Source of the DNA: an uncultured Pelagibacteraceae bacterium
GTDB taxonomy: Bacteria; Pseudomonadota; Alphaproteobacteria; Pelagibacterales; Pelagibacteraceae
Direction: 5' to 3'
Assembly (NCBI GenBank): GCA_902583295.1
Contig: CACHUY010000005.1
Span: 1-60,962, forward strand
DNA length: 60,962 nt
Each line of letters opens with the position of its first letter. Within the stretch, counting starts at the first letter, position 1. The translations under genes and the position numbers were made by a program. Below are positions 8,503-16,564 of the stretch, piece after piece. Below the pieces are notes generated by a model. The model did not search any database, had not been told where the DNA came from, and worked only from the letters and a program-made list of their open reading frames with translations.

Positions 8503-9720
8503 TTATCCTATTAAATTTTGAGCTACCCATTTGTGAAATTGATGGGTTGGTTGATCCATTATTGGTGAAAAATTTCCTCCATTGTAAACAGGTGAATTCC
8601 TACCTTCTTGCATCCCTTCAACTGAATTTACATCTTCTAACATTACATCTTTCCAAAATTTTAAATTTTGTTTTCTCATTTCTTTTAATTGTTCACCGTT
8701 TGCACTCTCTTCTCCGACATAATACATTTGCATATGTTCTTTTGTTTTATTCATTGCTAAGGGTTCTAGCCAAAAAACATAAAAATGATCTACATGTAAA
8801 CCAATCATAACATTTGGGAATAGAGCTATGTATTCAGAATTTTTTAACATACTTTTTTCCCAATTAGGAAATGTATCAAAAATTTTATTACCTTTAACAA
8901 TTTGATCATATTTTTTACTTCCTTGTCCAGCAAATCGATTTGGTAAACCTTGAATGTGATAATGATCATTAATGTTAGATATTTTATTTAGTTCAGGATG
9001 AATTGTTGGCAAGTGATAGCTTTCGCAATAATTTTCTATAGCAAATTTCCAATTGGTTTTTATTTCTAGGCTGAAGTAACCATAATCATCTGATTTTACT
9101 ATTAAACTTTGATCCTCTTTATTTATGAATTTTGTCCATCTTTCTTCGAGAGGTTTGATGTACTGGTCAAAATCTAACTCATTTGAATTAATATTCACAA
9201 ATACTATATCCATCCAAAGTTTAGTTTTAACTTCTTTTAAATTACTCTTTGTTTTATTGAAGTTTGTAGACTGATGATTATTTAAGCCACCAATATGAGG
9301 GGTTGCAACTAATTGTCCATTAAAATCATAAGCCCAAGAATGATACGGGCATCTAATAACATTTTTTAACGTGCAGGCCTTATCCAGAAGTTTAAATCCC
9401 CTATGACTACAGACATTGTGAAAAACTCTTACATCCATGTTTTTGTCTCTGATTAATATCAAAGGAATCCCGAGTAAATTGTAAGGTTTGGCATCTCCTA
9501 TTTTTGGAATTGAGCTTCCAACCCCAATTGCTGTCCATTTATTATAAAAAATTTTTTCCTTTTCGTGAGCCAAATAGTCCTGATTTGTATAGCATTCATT
9601 AGGTAAGCCATTTGCCACTTCTATCGGCTTGTCTACATTATTGATTTTTTCAATATCTAGTATCTTTGATAAGGGTAAATTTTTAAGATTCTGGTGCACA
9701 AAAAAAATTATCATTCGCAT
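8503..9720 (-). CDS. Rieske non-heme iron oxygenase, alpha subunit (quaternary-amine or O-demethylase type)
   Basis: The frame holds about 405 residues. It has a Rieske [2Fe-2S] motif, CSHRG then CPYHSWAYD about 18 residues later, and a mononuclear iron site in ENYCESYHLPTIHPEL. A C-terminal EDVNSVEGMQEGRNS supplies a pattern seen in choline monooxygenase/glycine-betaine-demethylase relatives. Such enzymes hydroxylate a methyl or ring carbon using electrons from a reductase partner, and none is encoded next door. The longest frame opens with TTG codons at 9735, so I use the first ATG at 9720. A GTG at 9699 would fit the family's usual N-terminal length even better. It is divergent from the MetF-like/GcvT-like pair, which hints at a demethylation role. 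Substrate unknown. Confidence 0.82.
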   Translation of the reverse strand: MRMIIFFVHQNLKNLPLSKILDIEKINNVDKPIEVANGLPNECYTNQDYLAHEKEKIFYNKWTAIGVGSSIPKIGDAKPYNLLGIPLILIRDKNMDVRVFHNVCSHRGFKLLDKACTLKNVIRCPYHSWAYDFNGQLVATPHIGGLNNHQSTNFNKTKSNLKEVKTKLWMDIVFVNINSNELDFDQYIKPLEERWTKFINKEDQSLIVKSDDYGYFSLEIKTNWKFAIENYCESYHLPTIHPELNKISNINDHYHIQGLPNRFAGQGSKKYDQIVKGNKIFDTFPNWEKSMLKNSEYIALFPNVMIGLHVDHFYVFWLEPLAMNKTKEHMQMYYVGEESANGEQLKEMRKQNLKFWKDVMLEDVNSVEGMQEGRNSPVYNGGNFSPIMDQPTHQFHKWVAQNLIG

Positions 9721-9801
9721 AAATTTTGGCAACAAATTTCATTAGGATAGTTAGATGAATTTCTTTGACAGCTTTTTGAAAACAGATAATGATCTGAAAA
9801 A

Positions 9802-10530
9802 ATGAATTTTTCTCTGGAAATTGGACCAAAGACGGAAGTTGATGTGGTACCTGCAGTAAGTGATGTTTACATCACTATGTTGCCAGGTGGAGATTATAGA
9901 GAAACTGCAGAAAAGGCTTCTGAACTTGTTAGAAAAGGATTTAATCCAGTGCCCCACTTTCCAGCTCGATCGATGCAAGATGAAAAGGAACTTAAAGATT
10001 ATATTTCCAGATGTAAGGACGGTGGCGTTAAACAAGTTTTAATTATTGGTGGTGGTAGAGAGCCTGCAGGAAAATTTGATAGTTCATTTCAAATTTTAGA
10101 AACAGGATATTTCGAAAAAATGAAAATAGGAATAGCTGGACATCCTGAGGGAAGTCCCGATATATCCGACTCAGAATTAGAAAAAGCTATGATAGATAAA
10201 AAGCCTTATGCTGATTATATCGTAACTCAATGGTTGCTTGATCCTCAGCCTATTATAGATTTTATTTCTAAACAAAGCGTACCAGTGCATGTTGGAATTA
10301 CTGGGCCATTAAAAATATCTAGCTTGATCAAGTTTGCTAATATTGTTGGGGCAAAAAATTCTATTAACTTTCTTAAATCTAATTTTACTAAGGCGTTAGA
10401 TTTATTGAAACCTAAAGACCCTAATGATTTAATTGGGAAAGTTAAATCGTATACTGATAACTTCCACATTTATACATTCGGCGGCTTGAAGGAAACTAAC
10501 AAGTGGTTGAAGGAGAATAGTTATGTCTAA
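9802..10530 (+). CDS. Methylenetetrahydrofolate reductase-family protein
   Basis: This 242-residue protein belongs to the MetF TIM-barrel family. It begins with FSLEIGPKTEVD, and continues with GFNPVPHFPARS, VKQVLIIGGG and a GIAGHPEG segment close to the family's AGYPEGH. MetF interconverts methyl-THF and methylene-THF with FAD. At 242 residues it is shorter than classical MetF (about 290), like the MetF proteins that accompany THF-dependent demethylases. Its stop overlaps the start of the GcvT-like gene by 8 bases (ATGTCTAA), so the pair is translationally coupled. I infer that methyl groups moved to THF by the partner are oxidised here to methylene-THF. Confidence 0.85.
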   Translation: MNFSLEIGPKTEVDVVPAVSDVYITMLPGGDYRETAEKASELVRKGFNPVPHFPARSMQDEKELKDYISRCKDGGVKQVLIIGGGREPAGKFDSSFQILETGYFEKMKIGIAGHPEGSPDISDSELEKAMIDKKPYADYIVTQWLLDPQPIIDFISKQSVPVHVGITGPLKISSLIKFANIVGAKNSINFLKSNFTKALDLLKPKDPNDLIGKVKSYTDNFHIYTFGGLKETNKWLKENSYV

Positions 10531-11881
10531 TGAATTTGATTACACTAAATTAAAACATGTTACTTCTGTTGATCAATCAGACAGAGAAGTACCATACAAC
10601 TTACGGCAAAGTGGGCCAACAAAAGTTGAAATGTTAATTTCAACAAGAGTGAGAAAATCACCATATTGGCATTTATCAATGCAGGCAGGATGTTGGAGAG
10701 CAACTGTCTATAATCGTATTTATCATCCAAGAGGTTATGTAAAACCTGAAGATGGTGGTGCAATGGTAGAATATGATGCGATTGTTAATCATGTAACTAT
10801 GTGGAATGTTGCTGTTGAAAGACAAATAAGAGTAAAGGGTCCAGATGCAGAAAAATTTACTGATTATGTAATCACACGAGATGCAACTAAAATTTCTCCA
10901 ATGAGAGCAAGGTATGTAATTTTGTGTAATGCTTATGGAGGTGTCTTAAATGATCCAATTCTATTAAGAATTTCTGAAGATGAATTTTGGTTTTCTTTAT
11001 CAGATTCTGATATTGGAATGTATTTGCAAGGCGTAAATGCAGATGGAAGATTTGATTGCACAGTAGAGGAGATAGATGCATGTCCAGTGCAAATCCAAGG
11101 ACCTAAATCAAAAGCTTTAATGAAAGACCTTTGTGGAGATCAAGTAGACTTTGATAACATGCCTTTTTATGGATTGGCGGAAGCAAATATAGGGGGAAGA
11201 AGTTGTGTTATTTCACAGTCTGGTTTTTCTGGAGAGGCTGGTTATGAAATATATTTAAGAAATGCAACTCTATATGCTGAAGATATGTGGAATTCTGTTC
11301 TTAAAGCAGGAAAAAAACATAACCTCATGGTTATTGCACCAGCACACCATAGAAGAATTCAAGCAGGTATTCTTTCTTGGGGACAAGACATGGACCAGCA
11401 ACATAATCCTTTTCAGTGTAACCTTGGATATCAAGTTTCATTATCTGGAAAAGGAGAGTGGAATAAAAAAGGAGATTATGTAGGAAAATCAGCTTTGGAA
11501 AAAATGAAAGCAGATCTCGTTGATGGAAAAAAACCTTATAAACTCCAATTAGTTGGTTTAGAGTTTGGTGGTAAACCAATTGAAGATTATGCACCCGATT
11601 TTTGGCTAGTTTCCCCTGAAAGTGGTGGTGATCCTGTAGGATTTATAACTTCTCCTTGGTATCATCCTGAAAAAAAACAAAACATTGCAATGGGATATGT
11701 GCCATTTGATGGAACTCTAAATGCGAACGGTTTTCCAAAAGGTAAGGTAGGGACAAAATTTAAAGTGCACTTACCTGAACAATACTCTGAAAAAGCCGGT
11801 GTTCCAGTTGACGCAGTTGTAGTTGATATTCCATTTAAAGAGTCTTTTAACGCTAACACAAGAGAAGTTGTAAAAGGCTAA
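10523..11881 (+). CDS. GcvT-family tetrahydrofolate-dependent methyltransferase (demethylase-like)
   Basis: The protein has 452 residues in the GcvT/DmdA/LigM fold: RQIRVKGPDAEKF, PVQIQGPKSKALM, then GFSGEAGYEIYLRN and YVGKSALEKM. Relatives include glycine-cleavage T protein, DMSP demethylase DmdA and O-demethylase LigM. It is longer than DmdA or GcvT (about 370) and closer in size to LigM (about 470). It has an insert around SWGQDMDQQHNP. Coupling to a MetF-like gene suggests it transfers a methyl group from an O-, S- or N-methyl substrate to THF. The substrate cannot be told from sequence; DMSP is not excluded but the length argues against DmdA. Confidence 0.8.
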   Translation: MSNEFDYTKLKHVTSVDQSDREVPYNLRQSGPTKVEMLISTRVRKSPYWHLSMQAGCWRATVYNRIYHPRGYVKPEDGGAMVEYDAIVNHVTMWNVAVERQIRVKGPDAEKFTDYVITRDATKISPMRARYVILCNAYGGVLNDPILLRISEDEFWFSLSDSDIGMYLQGVNADGRFDCTVEEIDACPVQIQGPKSKALMKDLCGDQVDFDNMPFYGLAEANIGGRSCVISQSGFSGEAGYEIYLRNATLYAEDMWNSVLKAGKKHNLMVIAPAHHRRIQAGILSWGQDMDQQHNPFQCNLGYQVSLSGKGEWNKKGDYVGKSALEKMKADLVDGKKPYKLQLVGLEFGGKPIEDYAPDFWLVSPESGGDPVGFITSPWYHPEKKQNIAMGYVPFDGTLNANGFPKGKVGTKFKVHLPEQYSEKAGVPVDAVVVDIPFKESFNANTREVVKG

Positions 11882-11890
11882 AAATATTAT

Positions 11891-11914
11891 GGGGAAGTTA
11901 AGTTTAGCTTCCCC
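11891..11914 (+). terminator. Candidate hairpin terminator after the GcvT-like gene
   Basis: GGGGAAG at 11891-11897 pairs with CTTCCCC at 11908-11914. Three further pairs, including one G-T wobble, leave a 4-base loop. It lies 10 bases after the GcvT-like stop. The usual T-run is missing on the plus strand (CAAAATCA follows), so it may be a weak terminator or an mRNA 3'-end stabiliser. Confidence 0.45.
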
Positions 11915-11923
11915 TCAAAATCA

Positions 11924-12034
11924 ATGACAAAAGTGTTTTTAATTGTAATTTGCTTTACTATTACGATTGCTTTAATAGTGTTTCCCTTGATAGTCTCTTA
12001 TAAAGCACAAAAAAATAAAAAGAAAAAAAATTAA
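11924..12034 (+). CDS. 36-residue single-span membrane protein
   Basis: A short frame begins with ATG at 11924 and ends with TAA at 12032-12034. It encodes a hydrophobic helix (FLIVICFTITIALIVFPLIV) followed by a strongly basic tail of lysines and asparagines. The stop overlaps the ATG of the Yip1-family gene by one base, the same TAATG junction used elsewhere in the window. That junction and the clear helix/basic-tail design support it as a real gene. Function unknown; it could assist or anchor the membrane protein encoded next. Confidence 0.5.
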   Translation: MTKVFLIVICFTITIALIVFPLIVSYKAQKNKKKKN

Positions 12035-12579
12035 TGTTTGGTGAATTTTTAAATATAATTTTTAAATCAATAAAATTAGATAAAACACTTTATTCAGATA
12101 ATAAAAATTTTACTGAAGCCTCAATTTATTTTGCAGGTATTATAATGATTTTAGATGGTATAGCTGGAGCAGTTGCAGCAAACACAATCATTAAAACTGC
12201 AGTTGCAATGTCTGGCATTACCGCAATTATTACTTGGTTGATTTGGGCAATTTTTATTTATGTTATAGGTGTAAAACTTTTTCCAGATAAACAAACTAAA
12301 GTTTCATTTAAAAAAGTTTTAACTGCAGTTGGTTACGCACATGCTCCTGGACTACTAAGATTTTTTGCAGTAACACCTGACTTAATGATACCAATAATTT
12401 TTCTTACACAATTTTGGATATTTGCAGGCTTAATTATTTCAACAAAACAAATTTTAAATTTAAAATCTAATTTCAAATCTTTTGGAATTATTCTTTTATC
12501 TTTCTTAATTATAGCTTTTTTATCTATTTCTTTTGTGATGAGCAGAATGAATATGCTGCCGGTTAATCAAATAAGTTAA
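12034..12579 (+). CDS. Yip1-family membrane protein
   Basis: The protein has 181 residues with about five membrane segments. The N-terminal amphipathic part (FLNIIFKSIKLDKTLY) followed by GIAGAVAAN, AIITWLIWAIFIYVIGVKLF and VLTAVGYAHAPGLLRFF matches the bacterial Yip1 domain pattern; GYAHAP..L is the most telling. Its role in bacteria is unknown. Its last four bases overlap the 3' end of the convergent CxxC gene (12576-12743). Confidence 0.75.
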   Translation: MFGEFLNIIFKSIKLDKTLYSDNKNFTEASIYFAGIIMILDGIAGAVAANTIIKTAVAMSGITAIITWLIWAIFIYVIGVKLFPDKQTKVSFKKVLTAVGYAHAPGLLRFFAVTPDLMIPIIFLTQFWIFAGLIISTKQILNLKSNFKSFGIILLSFLIIAFLSISFVMSRMNMLPVNQIS

Positions 12580-12743
12580 AGTGGAAAAATAGTTTTAGAA
12601 ACCCTACAAGATTTACAAAGTTTAAACCCAGTCATTATAAGATTTTGAAATACACTTTCATCCTCTTTTCTACATTCGTCACAGATATTATTTAAATCAT
12701 TGCTATTATTATCTTTAAAATCTTTATCTAAATCTTTAGTCAT
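12576..12743 (-). CDS. 55-residue protein with two CxxC pairs
   Basis: On the minus strand an ATG at 12743 opens a 55-codon frame ending at 12576. It contains NICDECRKED and KLCKSCRVSK, two CxxC pairs about 23 residues apart, a zinc-ribbon or metal-binding layout, after an acidic/asparagine-rich N-terminus. The ATG overlaps the stop of the DUF3726 gene by 8 bases (ATGACTAA), typical of translational coupling. It is therefore probably the last gene of the operon with the DUF3726, 553-residue and M19-like genes. No function recognised. Confidence 0.6.
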   Translation of the reverse strand: MTKDLDKDFKDNNSNDLNNICDECRKEDESVFQNLIMTGFKLCKSCRVSKTIFPL

Positions 12744-13347
12744 TATCTGTTAAACCTGCCCCAGCAGCACTTTTTTTTAGACTATCAGTTTCTTCCACAA
12801 AAGTATTCTCAGATAATTTGTATAAACTTGTCCATTCATCTTCATTAAAGTTATCTTTATTGTCAATAAAATTTATCTCTAACTTTTTTGAATTTTTAGG
12901 AAATTCTAAATTTAAAAAGTTGGAATAGATATTTACATTTAAATTTAAGAAAATTTCTTTCTCATCAAATTTAACATTAATTTTTTTTCCACTAATTTCT
13001 GAAGATCTACTCAAAAATGATAAAAAAATAATTGGGTAGGCAATATTTGAGAAATAAATTTTTTCATAATTTTCGACTATTTTTAGTTGATCTAAAAAAC
13101 TAATTCCTAAAATGATTGGGCAATAAGGATTTGAGGAAGAGGAATTTGACTGATTTATTGAACTTAAGTTCTCATACATATTTTTTTTCTTATCATTAAA
13201 ATAAGAATTTAAATGTTTTATGCCGGGTAAACCAAACATCTCTAATTGTCTTATACATTTTCCAATTTCCTCAGCTTCACCCCATGAAAATCCAGCGGCT
13301 TTTGATGCTCTTTTAGCCGTAGTTTCAATCTCGCTTAAAGATTTCAT
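12736..13347 (-). CDS. DUF3726 family protein
   Basis: The N-terminus SLSEIETTAKRASKAAGFSWGEAEEIGK with CIRQLEMFGLPG is the conserved head of DUF3726, an alphaproteobacterial family of unknown role. The remaining 203-residue protein is variable and rich in Asn, Ser and Lys. No signal peptide or membrane segment. It sits 3 bases after the 553-residue unknown gene and overlaps the two-CxxC gene by 8 bases, so it is part of a four-gene unit. Confidence 0.72.
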   Translation of the reverse strand: MKSLSEIETTAKRASKAAGFSWGEAEEIGKCIRQLEMFGLPGIKHLNSYFNDKKKNMYENLSSINQSNSSSSNPYCPIILGISFLDQLKIVENYEKIYFSNIAYPIIFLSFLSRSSEISGKKINVKFDEKEIFLNLNVNIYSNFLNLEFPKNSKKLEINFIDNKDNFNEDEWTSLYKLSENTFVEETDSLKKSAAGAGLTDND

Positions 13348-13350
13348 TTT

Positions 13351-15012
13351 TTAATTACTTGACCTATAGACCCACTGTTCGTCATAGTTTTTTAATTCAT
13401 CAGGTAGTGGTGCTCCTTGGAACATGCAAATTCTTATCCATTTATCTGATCGTGGATCAAATTTTAAGGCTCCAAAAAAAGATAGCTTTAACCTTAGCAT
13501 ATCTATAGGCATTATATTTTTACCAATAGTATTATCTTGTATCTCAGAGTACGGAAATTTTTCAACAATAAATACTCTCCTAACTATGTGTCTAAGCTCA
13601 GAATTTTTAGACAAAAATTCTGCAACTGTAGAATTATTTTTGGTATCCAATAATTTTTTATGCAGTTTTTTTACATCTCTGGCTATTGCAAGTGGTTGTT
13701 CCAATTCAGATCCACCCTCTTCAAATCTATCAGCTAATCTAGGCTCCTCTTTATTCTTAGAAATAAACCAAAAATTTTGTGTATTTTGTTTTTTTTCAAA
13801 GTTTATTTTTAAAATATTTGAATATTTTTTTTCAATAATATTGATTAAATCTTTAATTGTTCTGCTGGTTGGAATAGTAAAATATCTATCCTCCTCAGAA
13901 CTCATCTGGCTTACTAACGGATTAGTTATTTCATTATATGGTTCCATCATAATAGAAACTACATACTCAATACACTCCTCACAAGATTCCTCTTCTAGCC
14001 AAAGATATATTTTGTTAAAAGGATATTCGTCTTCAAAATCAAGATTATTATCAATAAAGTGGATAAATTTTTTTATATCTTTTAATAAATTTTTAATTTT
14101 AATTAGCTGATACTCACTATCAGTATTCCAGCTGGTAATGTTTGTTAAAGATTTTTTAAGGCAATCAATAAATAAAACACTGTCTTTTTTCTTAACTATT
14201 TTTATTTCTCTTATTTTTTTTAAGGCAATCTCTCTGCTCATTACCCAATTATTCAATAAGGTTGGATGATTTACAATAAATGGAGCCATACCTAATCCAG
14301 TAGAATTTCCAATACCTAAATTTTTACAAATCTTTCTATCTAATACAACAGCTTTACTAGGGTTTTTGTGATAAGCGACATGGTTTACTTGATCAAATGT
14401 AAATTGTCTAACCAAATAAACTAGCATCATTTCCAATCTAAAAGGTCCATTGATTTCTTCTCTGTTCTTAATTCTAAAACGATCTGCTAAACCAAATTTT
14501 CCGGACCCATATACTGCAGTTGTTCTGTACAAATATCCAACATTTGATAATAATTCTAAATCTGGTTGTTTGCCTTCACTTAATCTTTCAACTACATGAT
14601 TAAATACTCGAACAGATTTATTTGCTCTAGACAATGTTAACTCTTTAAATGAAAGTCTACCAACTTCCTGCCTTGGTACTTCATTTTTAAGTCTATCAAT
14701 ATCTTCTTGGGTAGGAACACCATCATGCAGTGTAAATGCTGCATCCCATTTTGTTGCAATTACTCTATCTGATCTTTCGTCATCTTTAATTTTATTTGCG
14801 AAACAAACTAGTGAATAAGTTCTTTTATCTTTTTTAAAAGAGTAAACTGCTTCTCCATAACCAAATCTATCTAGATTAAATAAATCTCTCTTATATTCCC
14901 AGTCTTTAAATTCATTAAGAAAACTTCTTAAAAAAGACAGTTTAGACTGATGAAATGATCCCAATCTTGACAATTTCATTATGGTGTTTGGATCTCTAAG
15001 TTGAACTTTCAT
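13351..15012 (-). CDS. Conserved protein of unknown function, 553 residues
   Basis: A soluble protein without signal peptide or obvious membrane helix. The first 280 residues look well ordered and conserved-like (NLDRFGYGEAVYSF, SDRVIATKWDAAFTLHDG, LYRTTAVYGSGKFGLADR). The later part includes a run with several acidic and Cys residues (EEESCEECIEY). I do not recognise the fold. It lies between a degenerate M19-type peptidase gene (2-base gap) and the DUF3726 gene (3-base gap), so these products very likely work together. A long open frame on the opposite strand (13424-14110) is only a shadow. Confidence 0.75.
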   Translation of the reverse strand: MKVQLRDPNTIMKLSRLGSFHQSKLSFLRSFLNEFKDWEYKRDLFNLDRFGYGEAVYSFKKDKRTYSLVCFANKIKDDERSDRVIATKWDAAFTLHDGVPTQEDIDRLKNEVPRQEVGRLSFKELTLSRANKSVRVFNHVVERLSEGKQPDLELLSNVGYLYRTTAVYGSGKFGLADRFRIKNREEINGPFRLEMMLVYLVRQFTFDQVNHVAYHKNPSKAVVLDRKICKNLGIGNSTGLGMAPFIVNHPTLLNNWVMSREIALKKIREIKIVKKKDSVLFIDCLKKSLTNITSWNTDSEYQLIKIKNLLKDIKKFIHFIDNNLDFEDEYPFNKIYLWLEEESCEECIEYVVSIMMEPYNEITNPLVSQMSSEEDRYFTIPTSRTIKDLINIIEKKYSNILKINFEKKQNTQNFWFISKNKEEPRLADRFEEGGSELEQPLAIARDVKKLHKKLLDTKNNSTVAEFLSKNSELRHIVRRVFIVEKFPYSEIQDNTIGKNIMPIDMLRLKLSFFGALKFDPRSDKWIRICMFQGAPLPDELKNYDEQWVYRSSN

Positions 15013-15014
15013 AA

Positions 15015-15980
15015 CTAAATTAATTTATAGAAATTGTACCAGTTGTTTCCAAGTATTCCATTTGTCTCTTCATCAGAAAATCCAACTTTTTTAAGACCTT
15101 TTTCGATATTTGAAAAACCCCTAGCGTCCTCAAACCATTGAGGTTGTTTGGGAAAGCCAGGTTTATTTTTATTACCTTCACCAAAATTTGTACTTTTGGA
15201 CCATGTTCCATTTCTCATCCATTCAACAACGCTATCTGGTTGCTGAAGGCAAAGATCAGATCCGATACCTATTTGTTTTGTGTTCATTATTTCAGCCGTC
15301 TTAGCAACCATCTCACAAAAACTTTCAAGGGTACAATCTGTGTTATCTTTCAAATGATGCGGATACAAAGATAATCCAAGAATACCTCCGCTATCACTTA
15401 AAATTTTTAACAAATCAGACGATTTGTTTCTTTTTGCAGGATGCCAAAAATTTGGATTTGCATGTGTTATTGCTATTGGTTTTTGACTTAACTCGATTGC
15501 ATCAATTGTACTTTTTTCAGCTGAATGTGACATGTCAATTACTACACCCACCCTATTCATTTCTTTTATTACTTCGCGTCCAAAATTAGTAACTCCACTG
15601 TCTGTATTTTCATAACAACCAGTGGCTAATAATGATTGGTTGTTATAAGTAAGCTGCATAAATCGGCAACCTAGTTTATGTATTTTTTCAACTAATTTTA
15701 TATCATCCTCTATGGGAGAACAATTTTGAAAACCAAAAAAAATTGCCGTTTTTTTCTCTTTATTTGCCTTTTCTATATCTTTGTAGTCCCAGCCTTGAAA
15801 TATTATATCTGAGTTTTCTTTAAAAAGTTTTTCCCATTTTTTAATCTCAGTTAATAACTCATTGTAATCTTCATGATAGACTATTGTAACATGAACAGCA
15901 TCAAGACCTGCAGATCTATTAAATTCAAAGGTTTCTCTTGACCAATTACAATATTGAAGATTATCAATTTTAAAATTCAT
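15015..15980 (-). CDS. M19 membrane-dipeptidase-like protein with degenerate metal site
   Basis: The 321 residues follow the renal-dipeptidase (M19) barrel: FMQLTYNNQS near 108, VVIDMSHSAEKST near 147, IAITHANPN near 169 and IGIGSDLC near 238. The His of SHS (152), the His of THA (173) and the Asp of GSD (242) are kept. The N-terminal HxD metal pair is missing (IDNLQYCNW at residues 5-13), and the bridging Glu of the usual EGG motif is replaced (GFQNCSP, Gln85). It may therefore bind one metal or none and need not be a dipeptidase. First gene of the operon with the 553-residue unknown and DUF3726. Confidence 0.8.
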   Translation of the reverse strand: MNFKIDNLQYCNWSRETFEFNRSAGLDAVHVTIVYHEDYNELLTEIKKWEKLFKENSDIIFQGWDYKDIEKANKEKKTAIFFGFQNCSPIEDDIKLVEKIHKLGCRFMQLTYNNQSLLATGCYENTDSGVTNFGREVIKEMNRVGVVIDMSHSAEKSTIDAIELSQKPIAITHANPNFWHPAKRNKSSDLLKILSDSGGILGLSLYPHHLKDNTDCTLESFCEMVAKTAEIMNTKQIGIGSDLCLQQPDSVVEWMRNGTWSKSTNFGEGNKNKPGFPKQPQWFEDARGFSNIEKGLKKVGFSDEETNGILGNNWYNFYKLI

Positions 15981-16072
15981 ATTAGTTGAACTCTAATCAA
16001 TATGTTTTTTAAATACTATTAATTTTATTGAAATATTAAGTTAATTTTGAAATAAACTGATCACTAATTCTC

Positions 16073-16564
16073 ATGAAAAAAAATAAAAATCTAAAAGTTT
16101 CAATCGTAATGGGTAGCCAGTCTGATTATAAGACTATGCGGCTGGCGGAAAAAACCCTAAAAAAAATTGGAGTTTCTTTTGAGACAAAAATTATATCAGC
16201 TCACAGAACTCCAAAAAGAATGTACGATTATGCTCTAAAAGTGGAACAAAATAATATAGGTGTAATTATAGCAGGAGCTGGGGGATCAGCACATTTACCT
16301 GGTATGATATCAGCACTTACCTCATTACCAGTTCTTGGTGTACCTATTGAAAGCAAAAAATTAAAAGGCTTAGATAGTCTTTTATCAATAGCTCAAATGC
16401 CAAAAGGAATACCTGTTGGAACACTTGCTATTGGTGAAGACGGTGCAATTAACGCTGCACTACTAGCAGCCTCAATAATTGCAAATCAAAATCCATCGAT
16501 TAAACAGAAATTGAATAAGTGGAGATCTAGTCAAAGTAAATCAGTCAAAAAAAATCCTAAATAA
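16073..16564 (+). CDS. purE: N5-carboxyaminoimidazole ribonucleotide mutase
   Basis: The 163 residues show the PurE class I pattern: VSIVMGSQSDYKTM (phosphate loop), ISAHRTPKRMYDYA with the catalytic-site His, and IIAGAGGSAHLPGM. The enzyme converts N5-CAIR to CAIR in purine synthesis. Its stop is followed directly by the ATG of purK, so the pair is co-translated. A short basic C-terminal tail (about 14 residues) extends past the usual end. Confidence 0.96.
   Translation: MKKNKNLKVSIVMGSQSDYKTMRLAEKTLKKIGVSFETKIISAHRTPKRMYDYALKVEQNNIGVIIAGAGGSAHLPGMISALTSLPVLGVPIESKKLKGLDSLLSIAQMPKGIPVGTLAIGEDGAINAALLAASIIANQNPSIKQKLNKWRSSQSKSVKKNPK

Noticed and set aside
9751..10035. A 94-codon minus-strand frame across the start of the MetF-like gene.
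   Set aside because: It overlaps the divergent promoter region and the MetF-like gene, and shows only Phe/Ser-rich low-complexity sequence.
10523..11881. Considered as DMSP demethylase dmdA because the genome is SAR11-like.
   Set aside because: At 452 residues it is about 80 longer than DmdA and I do not recognise the DmdA N-terminus; only family membership is supported.
13424..14110. A 228-codon open frame on the plus strand, antisense to the 553-residue gene.
   Set aside because: Its product is low-complexity, rich in Ser, Ile, Leu and Phe, as expected from the complement of Lys/Glu/Asn-rich coding; it has no RBS or recognisable domain and fully overlaps a better gene.
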